64,000 bases of DNA from Luteococcus sp048595755 (GTDB lineage: Bacteria > Actinomycetota > Actinomycetes > Propionibacteriales > Propionibacteriaceae). Of the stretch, positions 58,098-64,000 are shown piece after piece (position 1 is the stretch's first letter; each line of letters opens with the position of its first letter). Below the pieces are notes generated by a model. That model was not told the origin of the DNA and ran no database searches. It worked only from the letters and a program-made list of their open reading frames with translations. Location of the stretch: contig NZ_CP184360.1 of NCBI RefSeq assembly GCF_048595755.1, positions 1,054,001-1,118,000 on the forward strand, in the 5' to 3' direction. The position numbers and the translations under genes were made by a program.

Positions 58098-59228
58098 ATG
58101 TCCGTCCAGATTCCTGAAACCATGCGCGCAGCCGTGCTCCGTGAGCCCGGCAAGGGGTTGACCGTGGAGAGCCTGCGCACACCCCGTCCCAAGGCCGACG
58201 AGGTGCTCATCAAGGTCGATGCCTGTGGCATGTGCCACTCGGACCTGCACGTGATTGGAGGGGCGATCGCCTTCCCCATGCCCGCCGTGCTCGGGCACGA
58301 GGTGGCTGGCACCATCGTCCAGCTGGGGGAGGGGACCGAACACACGGGCCTGGCCGTGGGCCAGCGTGTGGCCGGTGCCTTCCTGATGCCCTGCGGACGT
58401 TGCGAGGCCTGCGCCAAGGGCCATGACGAGCTGTGCGGTCCCTTCTTCGACCTGAACCGGCTCAAGGGCGTCCTCTACGACGGCACCACGCGGCTGTCCA
58501 CTCCCGAGGGGGAGGCCGTGCACATGTACTCGATGGGGGGCCTGGCGGAATATGCCGTGATCCCTGCCACCTCCGTCGCCCCGGTCCCCGACGAGATCGA
58601 CACCGTGCCCTCGGCGATCCTCGGCTGTGCCGCTCTGACGGCCTATGGCGCGGTGCGCCGCGCTGGCTTGCAGCACGGCGAGACGGTGGCGGTGGTGGCC
58701 GTGGGTGGCGTGGGCAGCAATATCTGCCAGATCGCCTCCGCCATGGGGGCGAAGCAGGTGATCGCCATCGACGTGAGCGACGAGAAGCTGGCGCCCGTCA
58801 CCGCCTTTGGCGCCACGGCCGTCGTGAACTCCGCGACCAGCGATGCCCGTGAGAAGGTGCTCGAGCTGACGGGTGGCAGAGGTGTCGACGTCGCCTTCGA
58901 GGCGCTGGGCATCGGCCCCACCTGGAAGACCGCGCTCGACGTGCTCAGCGACGGTGGCCGCATGGTGCCGATCGGGCTCGGCGCCGGTGTGCAGTCGGCC
59001 GAGGTGGAGATCAACCGCACCGTGCGGCGCAGCCAGTCCATCCTGGGCTCCTATGGCGCGCGTACCCGCGTGGACCTGCCGGCCGTGGTCGACATGGCAG
59101 CCCGTGGCGAGATCAACTACAAGGAGCTGGTGACCCGTCGTTTCCCGCTGGAACAGGCTGGTGAGGGGTACGAGCTGCTGCGGCAGGGTGGGATCGTGGG
59201 TCGCGCCGTGGTCGACATGTCCCTGTGA
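58098..59228 (+). CDS. Zinc-dependent alcohol dehydrogenase
   Basis: A 376-aa medium-chain dehydrogenase. Catalytic zinc ligands lie in CGMCHSDLH and GHEVAG; the structural zinc site has four cysteines in MPCGRCEACAKGHDELC; NAD binds at VAVGGVGSNICQ. It is not part of the classical iol pathway. It may oxidise an inositol-derived or other alcohol, or reduce malonate semialdehyde. It lies between iolH and the transporter, with hairpins on both sides. Confidence 0.85.
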   Translation: MSVQIPETMRAAVLREPGKGLTVESLRTPRPKADEVLIKVDACGMCHSDLHVIGGAIAFPMPAVLGHEVAGTIVQLGEGTEHTGLAVGQRVAGAFLMPCGRCEACAKGHDELCGPFFDLNRLKGVLYDGTTRLSTPEGEAVHMYSMGGLAEYAVIPATSVAPVPDEIDTVPSAILGCAALTAYGAVRRAGLQHGETVAVVAVGGVGSNICQIASAMGAKQVIAIDVSDEKLAPVTAFGATAVVNSATSDAREKVLELTGGRGVDVAFEALGIGPTWKTALDVLSDGGRMVPIGLGAGVQSAEVEINRTVRRSQSILGSYGARTRVDLPAVVDMAARGEINYKELVTRRFPLEQAGEGYELLRQGGIVGRAVVDMSL

Positions 59229-59232
59229 CCTG

Positions 59233-59271
59233 TCATGGACGGGCGCGGCGGTGTGCTCCGCCCGTCCATGA
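59233..59271 (+). terminator. Hairpin after the alcohol dehydrogenase
   Basis: Perfect 13-bp arms TCATGGACGGGCG and CGCCCGTCCATGA with a 13-nt loop lie just before the separate promoter of the transporter gene. Confidence 0.6.
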
Positions 59272-59307
59272 TGCCCGTGAACGCCAATTCTGCGAAGAAA
59301 AGACGGA

Positions 59308-59352
59308 ATGTTCGGACAAACTATTGACCTTCCAATGAACGGGGCGTTAACT
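59308..59352 (+). promoter_or_regulatory. Promoter with half-operator before the IolT-like gene
   Basis: GGACAA (59314-59319, the right half of the inositol operator with a degenerate left half) is followed by -35 TTGACC (59324-59329). A 17-bp spacer leads to -10 TTAACT (59347-59352). The shared string GGACAA-x-CTATTGAC links it to the promoters at 50281 and 51206. Confidence 0.6.
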
Positions 59353-59417
59353 GGGCTCTGAGAGAGCTTTGGTTGTCGGCCGCCTGCGTGGCGGCGACCC
59401 TGGACAAGGAGACAAGG

Positions 59418-60848
59418 ATGTCCCACGCAAGTCCGGCGGCTACTGCTGCCAAGATCGAGCTGCCCCCGTTGCAGGCGGGGCCGCACCAGCGGCGGCTGGA
59501 CACGATCGCCGTCGTCGCCACCTTTGGCGGATTGCTGTTCGGCTACGACACCGGTGTCATCAATGGCGCCCTGGAGCCGATGAAGAAGGACCTCGGGCTG
59601 ACCGCCACCAGCGAAGGCCTGGTCACCTCGACCCTGCTGTTGGGTGCGGCGGCCGGCGCCTTGGTCTCGGGCATCCTGAACGAGAAGCTGGGGCGCAAGA
59701 AGACCATGAGCACCATCGCGGTGTTGTTCTTCTTCGGTGCCCTTGGGTGCGTCGTGGCCCCAGGGCTTGGACTGCTGCTTGTTTCTCGCGTGGTGCTGGG
59801 TCTGGCAGTTGGTGCGGCCTCCGCCACCGTTCCCGTCTACCTTGCCGAGTTGGCGCCCACCGAACGGCGTGGTGCGCTCAGCGGCCGCAACGAGTTGGCC
59901 ATCGTGGTTGGCCAGATGCTCGCCTTCGCCATCAACGCGATCATCGCCAGCATCTGGGGCCACCACGGATCCGTCTGGCGCTACATGCTCGTCGTCTGCA
60001 TGTTGCCTGCCGTCGCCCTCTTCTTCGGCATGATGAAAATGCCTGAATCGCCTCGCTGGCTGCTCAAGCACGGGCGCCGCGACGAGGCGCTGGCCGTCCT
60101 GATGCAGGTGCGCAACGAGGACCGGGCACGCGCAGAGATGGCCGAGGTCGAGCGGTTGGCCGAAGAGGAGAAGGTGGCCAATTCCGGCGGCTGGTCTGAC
60201 ATGGGCATCCCGTGGATCCGTCGCCTGGTCATCATCGGCTGCTTCCTGGCTGCTGCCCAGCAGATCACCGGCATCAACTCGATCATGTACTACGGCACCC
60301 AGCTGCTGCATGAGGCCGGCTTCTCGTCACAGGCCGCCATCATCGCGAATGTCGCCAATGGCGTGCTGTCGGTCGTGGGCACCGCCCTGTGTCTGTTCGT
60401 GGTGATCGACAAGGTGTCTCGTCGCAAGCTGATCATCTTCGGCTTCTGCATGACCACCTTGATCCATGGCCTGATCACCGTCGTCGCCACCCTCATGCCG
60501 GCCAGCACGGCGCGTGCCTACCTGGTCTTGCTGCTGTGCGTGACCTTCGTCTTCTTCATGCAGTGCTGCCTCAACGCCCCTGTGTGGGTCGCCCTCTCGG
60601 AGATGTTCCCGCTGCGAGTTCGTGGCTTCGGGATGGGGGTGGCAATCCTGTTCATGTGGGTCGTCAATGCCATCATCACCTTCTCCTTCCCGGTCGTCAC
60701 GGCTCGGGCGGGACTGCAGGGCATGTTCGGCATCTTCTTCGTGCTGGGTGCTCTCGTGGTGGTCGGCCTGGCCAAGTTCCTGCCCAACACCAGTGGTCGT
60801 TCCTTGGAGGAGCTGGAGGAGCACTTCGCCAGCGGCGGCAAGATCTGA
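59418..60848 (+). CDS. iolT: MFS sugar/inositol symporter (IolT-like)
   Basis: A 476-aa protein with 12 helices and the sugar-porter signatures: GGLLFGYDTGVINGAL in helix 1, the GRKKTM motif after helix 2, and PESPRWLLKHGR after helix 6, followed by QQITGINSIMYYGTQL. It should import myo-inositol with protons; family and position support inositol over hexoses. AAGGAG lies 6 nt before the ATG. It has its own regulon-type promoter and ends at a perfect terminator. Confidence 0.85.
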   Translation: MSHASPAATAAKIELPPLQAGPHQRRLDTIAVVATFGGLLFGYDTGVINGALEPMKKDLGLTATSEGLVTSTLLLGAAAGALVSGILNEKLGRKKTMSTIAVLFFFGALGCVVAPGLGLLLVSRVVLGLAVGAASATVPVYLAELAPTERRGALSGRNELAIVVGQMLAFAINAIIASIWGHHGSVWRYMLVVCMLPAVALFFGMMKMPESPRWLLKHGRRDEALAVLMQVRNEDRARAEMAEVERLAEEEKVANSGGWSDMGIPWIRRLVIIGCFLAAAQQITGINSIMYYGTQLLHEAGFSSQAAIIANVANGVLSVVGTALCLFVVIDKVSRRKLIIFGFCMTTLIHGLITVVATLMPASTARAYLVLLLCVTFVFFMQCCLNAPVWVALSEMFPLRVRGFGMGVAILFMWVVNAIITFSFPVVTARAGLQGMFGIFFVLGALVVVGLAKFLPNTSGRSLEELEEHFASGGKI

Positions 60849-60890
60849 GGACATCCCGCGTGCCGCTGTCTGCGGCATCGGGGACGCAAA

Positions 60891-60922
60891 AGGGGCTGGC
60901 ATCCGTCGGGATGCCAGCCCCT
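60891..60922. terminator. Bidirectional terminator after iolT
   Basis: Perfect 14-bp arms AGGGGCTGGCATCC and GGATGCCAGCCCCT with a GTCG loop are preceded by AAAA. It therefore also reads as stem plus TTTT on the minus strand, for the small gene ending at 61130. Confidence 0.75.
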
Positions 60923-61129
60923 GCGCTGTCCAGCAGGTGACCCAAGAGGGTGGTGGAGCTTGATGTCTTGTCCGGGTGGCTTCGCGCGGCTCTCGCGCCC
61001 TCGAAGGGGCGGGTGCTCGCTGCAGGGGTGTCGCCGGGGTTGGTGGCGTATTGCGGTCTGTGTGGCCTCAGTCGTCCACGGCCACTGGTTCCTCTTGTCG
61101 GTCAGCGGTCAGCGGGGTGGTGCCCCGGC
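60923..61129. other. Gap without gene
   Basis: Between the iolT terminator and the stop of the small membrane protein gene I see no coding frame with support. It probably forms the 3' untranslated region of that leftward gene. Confidence 0.5.
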
Positions 61130-61372
61130 TCAGAAACAGCTGCGGAAGGAGGCGAAGACGGCCAGGAAGCTCGCGCCGATCAGCGGGAGGGCAGCGGCCG
61201 CCAGCACGATCTCGGAGCCGGTCAGCACGGAGGCGATGACCATGGCGCCGCACAGGATGGCCAGGGCCGCGCAGGTCAGCAGCGGCTGGAGGATCTCGAC
61301 GCGGATGCCCGAGAGGTCCTCGTGCTCGGCGGCAGCGGTCGGGGTGGTGGGGGCGGTGAGGACGGTGCTCAT
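61130..61372 (-). CDS. Small two-helix membrane protein of the inositol region
   Basis: An 80-aa protein I do not recognise. A Thr/Ala-rich N-terminus of about 25 residues is followed by two hydrophobic helices (about 31-50 and 54-75) with a short turn, ending FASFRSCF. AAGGAG sits 7 nt before the ATG, the terminator at 60922-60891 serves it, and two operator-type palindromes lie 68-91 bp upstream. These features argue for a real, inositol-regulated gene. It could be a transporter partner or stress peptide; nothing in the sequence decides. Confidence 0.65.
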   Translation of the reverse strand: MSTVLTAPTTPTAAAEHEDLSGIRVEILQPLLTCAALAILCGAMVIASVLTGSEIVLAAAALPLIGASFLAVFASFRSCF

Positions 61373-61439
61373 GTGATTCTCCTTGTCTGGGCGTGGCCGC
61401 AGAAGGAGCGATGGCCCCTACCGCACGGCCATCGTGGTG

Positions 61440-61463
61440 TTGTCCGGACTTTGTCCTGACAAA
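61440..61463 (-). promoter_or_regulatory. Tandem inositol-type operators
   Basis: TTTGTCCTGACAAA (61450-61463) is a perfect 14-bp palindrome. It partly overlaps a second, weaker site TTGTCCGGACTT at 61440-61451. They lie upstream of the small membrane protein gene and 115 bp before the other operator at 61577. Confidence 0.6.
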
Positions 61464-61551
61464 TGTCAGTCTAAGGCGCGCTGGGGCGTGGCGCAAATCA
61501 GCCCGCGAGGCAAGGCCCCCGACTCGACGCCTCCAACTCGACACCGGGGCA

Positions 61552-61588
61552 TTGTGGCTCAAGTCACTACATGTTATTGTCAGGACAA
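61552..61588 (+). promoter_or_regulatory. Promoter and operator of iolA
   Basis: -35 TTGTGG (61552-61557), a 17-bp spacer and -10 TATTGT (61575-61580). TTGTCAGGACAA (61577-61588) overlaps the -10 box and start site, a repressing position. The leader to ATG 61685 is about 95 nt. Confidence 0.65.
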
Positions 61589-61684
61589 AGGCACGACGTG
61601 GAAGTCGTGTGTCAATTCCGGGCTCGCACCGCTGCGAGCAGGCCCAGGCAGATGCCGAGCCAGTACATGGAAGGAAGCGGTCCC

Positions 61685-63184
61685 ATGACCCAGACCATCG
61701 CCCACTGGATTGCCGGAGCTGAGTACGAGGGCTCCCCAACACGTCGAATCCCCGTCGAGAACCCTGCCACCGGCAAGGTGGAGGGTGAACTGCTGGCTGC
61801 CGGCCAGGAAGACCTGGACCATGCCGTCGAGGTGGCCACTGCCGCCCAGAAGAAGTGGGCAAAGTTCTCCCTGGCCAAGCGCGTTGCGATCATGTTCAAG
61901 ATGCGCGAGCTGGTCCTGGATCACTCCGACGAGATCGCCAAGAGCATCGTCGCCGAGCACGGCAAGGACTACAACGACGCGATCGGCGAGATCCAGCGCG
62001 GTCGCGAGACCCTGGACTTCGCCTGCGGCATCAACTCCGCCCTCAAGGGAGAGCACTCCTTCGACATCTCCTCCGGAGTGGACATCCACTCCATCCGTCA
62101 GCCGATCGGCGTCGTGGCCGGCATCTGCCCCTTCAACTTCCCGGTGATGGTGCCGATGTGGATGCACCCCATCGCGATTGCCACCGGCAATGCCTTCATC
62201 CTGAAGTCCGCCAGCCCCACGCCCACCGCCTCGCTGCTGATTGCCAAGCTGTACAAGGAAGCAGGCCTGCCCGACGGCGTCTTCAACGTGCTCGGCGGCG
62301 ATCGCGAGCTGGTCTCCGGCATCCTCGAGCACCCAGGCATCGACGGGATCAGCTTCGTCGGCTCCACGCCGGTCGCGCGCATCGTGCAGGAGCGGGCCAC
62401 TGCCACTGGCAAGCGGGTCCAGGCGCTCGGCGGGGCCAACAACCACGCCATCGTCATGCCGGATGCGGATCTTGACTTCGCGGCCCAGCACATCTCTGCC
62501 GCCGCCTTTGGCGCGGCAGGCGAGCGCTGCATGGCCCTGCCCGTCGTCGTGGCCGTGGGTGGCTGCGGCCCGAAGCTCGCTGAACTGGTCAAGGCCCATG
62601 CCGAGAAGATCAAGGTGGGCATGGGACTCGACGAAGGCGTCCAGATGGGTCCGGTCATCAGCAAGCAGGCCAAGGAGCGCATCGTCGGCCTGATCGATGA
62701 CGTCGAGAAGCGTGGCGCGACCATCGTGCTCGACGGCCGAGGCCATACCGTCGAGGGTTACGAGGATGGCTTCTGGCTGGGCCCGACCATCGTCGACGAC
62801 GTCCCGGTCGAGGCGCCCTTCTACCACGAGGAGGTCTTCGGCCCCGCCCTGGCCATCGTCCACGCCGAGACCTACGAGGAGGCCATCGAGATCGTCAACT
62901 CCTCGCCCTATGGCAACGGCTCGGCCATCTTCACCAATGATGGTGGCGTCGCTCGTCGCTTCACCCTGGACGTGCAGGCCGGCATGGTGGGCGTCAATGT
63001 CCCGATCCCCACTCCAGTGGCCTTCTACTCCTTCGGTGGTTGGAAGGACTCGCTGCTGGGTGACCTGCACATCCACGGCCCCGAGGGCGTGCTCTTCAAC
63101 ACCCGGATGAAGGCCATCACCAGCCGCTGGCCCTCGGAGTCGGGCCACTACGCCGCGTCGATGTCCTTCAAGCGCGAGGAGTGA
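61685..63184 (+). CDS. iolA: (Methyl)malonate-semialdehyde dehydrogenase (acylating)
   Basis: A 499-aa CoA-acylating aldehyde dehydrogenase of the MmsA/IolA type. PFNFPVMVPMWMHPIAIATG and the catalytic C282 in GAAGERCMALPV are typical, and the C-terminus ends with the usual GPEGVLFNTRMKAITSRWP. It turns malonate semialdehyde into acetyl-CoA and CO2, the last step of inositol breakdown. ATG 61685 follows GGAAGGAAG. A perfect 15-bp hairpin follows the stop. Confidence 0.92.
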   Translation: MTQTIAHWIAGAEYEGSPTRRIPVENPATGKVEGELLAAGQEDLDHAVEVATAAQKKWAKFSLAKRVAIMFKMRELVLDHSDEIAKSIVAEHGKDYNDAIGEIQRGRETLDFACGINSALKGEHSFDISSGVDIHSIRQPIGVVAGICPFNFPVMVPMWMHPIAIATGNAFILKSASPTPTASLLIAKLYKEAGLPDGVFNVLGGDRELVSGILEHPGIDGISFVGSTPVARIVQERATATGKRVQALGGANNHAIVMPDADLDFAAQHISAAAFGAAGERCMALPVVVAVGGCGPKLAELVKAHAEKIKVGMGLDEGVQMGPVISKQAKERIVGLIDDVEKRGATIVLDGRGHTVEGYEDGFWLGPTIVDDVPVEAPFYHEEVFGPALAIVHAETYEEAIEIVNSSPYGNGSAIFTNDGGVARRFTLDVQAGMVGVNVPIPTPVAFYSFGGWKDSLLGDLHIHGPEGVLFNTRMKAITSRWPSESGHYAASMSFKREE

Positions 63185-63217
63185 CCTCTTGCCGTCCTTG
63201 TGGCAGTGAGAACCGGT

Positions 63218-63251
63218 CGTGGCGGTCACGTGAGTACACGTGACCGCCACG
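63218..63251 (+). terminator. Terminator hairpin after iolA
   Basis: Perfect 15-bp arms CGTGGCGGTCACGTG and CACGTGACCGCCACG with an AGTA loop, the longest uninterrupted stem in the region. Confidence 0.7.
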
Positions 63252-63308
63252 GCCCAGCGCTTGGTGGGTGCAGCGGCGAGGATGCCCCAGCACCCCAAGA
63301 ACACATGA

Positions 63309-63338
63309 GCAGTATCAACAACTGGGCAGTATCAACAA
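63309..63338 (+). repeat. 13-bp direct repeat before the second IolE-like gene
   Basis: GCAGTATCAACAA occurs at 63309-63321 and 63326-63338, 17 bp apart, just before the AAAGGAG ribosome site. It may be a regulator site unlike the TTGTC palindromes, or a chance duplication. Confidence 0.5.
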
Positions 63339-63348
63339 AGGAGTTGTC

Positions 63349-64000
63349 ATGAAGATTGCCGGAGCCCCGATCAGCTGGGGTGTGTGTGAGGTCCCCGGCT
63401 GGGGGTACCAGATGGATCCCGAGCGGGTCCTGACCGAGATGAAGCAGATCGGCCTGTCCGCCACCGAGTTCGGCCCCCAGGGGTGGCTGCCCACCGATGC
63501 CGTGGAGCGGGCCCAGGTGGTGGGCAAGTTCAGGCTCAAGCCCGTCGGCGCCTTCTTCTTGGCCGTGATGCATGCCCCGGACTTCGATCCGATCCCGATG
63601 GTCAACAAGGAGCTCGACGCCTTCGAGGCTGCCGGTGGCGACTTCCTGATCCTGGCGGCCGACTCCGGCCGTGACGGTTACGACGACCGTCCCGTGCTGG
63701 ACGAGAAGGGTTGGGAGACGCTCTTCTCCAACCTCTCGAGGATCCGTGAGGTCTGTGCCGCGCGTGGTGTGACCGCCTGCCTCCACCCGCACTGGGGGAC
63801 GATGGTGCAGAACGCGGACGAGATCGAACGTGTGCTGGACAACTCCACGGTCGGCCTGTGCCTGGACACCGGCCACATGGCGTGTGGTGGCTGCGACGTC
63901 GTCGAGCTGGTCAAGAAGTACGCAGACCGGGTGGACATCGTCCACGCCAAGGACATCCGCAAGGAGCTCACCGACAAGCTGCTGCCCGGTGAGATCACCT
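63349..64000 (+). CDS. iolE: IolE-like inosose dehydratase 2 (partial, runs off the right edge)
   Basis: The first 217 residues are visible; the frame is open at the window edge. A TIM-barrel protein with APISWGVCEVPGWGYQM at the N-terminus, LSATEFGPQGWLP, a CLHPHWGTMVQ metal site and CLDTGHMACGGCDVVEL, closer to Bacillus IolE than the gene at 55045. It would dehydrate 2-keto-myo-inositol to trihydroxycyclohexanedione. AAAGGAG precedes the ATG. It starts about 100 bp after the iolA terminator and may head a further operon containing the missing iolC. Confidence 0.8.
   Translation, partial: MKIAGAPISWGVCEVPGWGYQMDPERVLTEMKQIGLSATEFGPQGWLPTDAVERAQVVGKFRLKPVGAFFLAVMHAPDFDPIPMVNKELDAFEAAGGDFLILAADSGRDGYDDRPVLDEKGWETLFSNLSRIREVCAARGVTACLHPHWGTMVQNADEIERVLDNSTVGLCLDTGHMACGGCDVVELVKKYADRVDIVHAKDIRKELTDKLLPGEIT

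Noticed and set aside
60950..61459. A 169-codon plus-strand frame between iolT and iolA
   Set aside because: It is antisense to the small membrane protein and has no ribosome site; the minus-strand gene has promoter sites, ribosome site and terminator.
1..64000. tRNA, rRNA, integrase or insertion sequence
   Set aside because: No cloverleaf-like segments, rRNA stretches, transposase motifs or terminal inverted repeats flanking a transposase were recognised on either strand.

Overview
The window is a chromosomal segment from a high-GC Gram-positive bacterium. GC-rich third codon positions, many GTG starts, TANNNT -10 boxes placed for leaderless transcription and the gene families present all point to Actinomycetota. 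A member of the Propionibacteriaceae is my best guess, but this is inferred from gene content only; no rRNA or other marker gene is present.

Region 1 (1-20 kb plus 27-29.6 kb) is a surface-polysaccharide locus. It has three O-antigen-ligase/polymerase-like membrane proteins, a Wzx-type flippase, a Wzz-like chain-length protein, a polyprenyl-phosphate sugar transferase that would start the repeat unit, and six GT4-type glycosyltransferases. A set of sugar-nucleotide genes matches the Pseudomonas WbpA-B-E-D-I route from UDP-GlcNAc to UDP-ManNAc3NAcA (a 2,3-diacetamido mannuronic acid). A VOC-fold protein, a GH13 enzyme and a DUF421 protein lie inside the locus.

Region 2 (21.2-26.9 kb) is a fructoside-utilisation operon: sugar-binding protein, two ABC permeases and a GH32 beta-fructosidase. 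It is preceded by a perfect 18-bp operator and followed by a convergent LacI-family repressor.

Region 3 (30-41 kb) carries envelope genes. There is a 1178-aa YhgE/Pip-type protein with a proline-rich repeat, a translationally coupled FemAB-like transferase plus alanine-racemase-like protein, and an SDR-PlsC-AGPS operon that looks like an ether-lipid or related glycerolipid pathway. A small lipoprotein is also present.

Region 4 (41-64 kb) is a carbohydrate island dominated by inositol catabolism. A GntR regulator faces a ribose/fructose/inositol-type ABC transporter. Around a second GntR regulator lie a leftward operon (transaldolase, IolG-like, TauE-like, Gfo/Idh) and a rightward series: Cgl0159-type aldolase, IolB, IolD, IolE-like, IolG, IolH, zinc alcohol dehydrogenase, IolT-like MFS, MmsA/IolA and a second IolE-like gene that runs off the right edge. 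Sites of the form TTGTC-NN-GACAA lie at four promoter regions in this half, with a weaker one at the IolT promoter, which suggests one inositol regulon. The usual kinase IolC is not in the window. Almost every gap in the inositol region holds a strong perfect hairpin.

No tRNA, rRNA, CRISPR array, integrase or intact insertion sequence was recognised. Short palindromic repeats related to CCCCGAGCTTGTCGAGGGG are scattered in gaps, and at two places they are translated as part of ABC-transporter N-termini.
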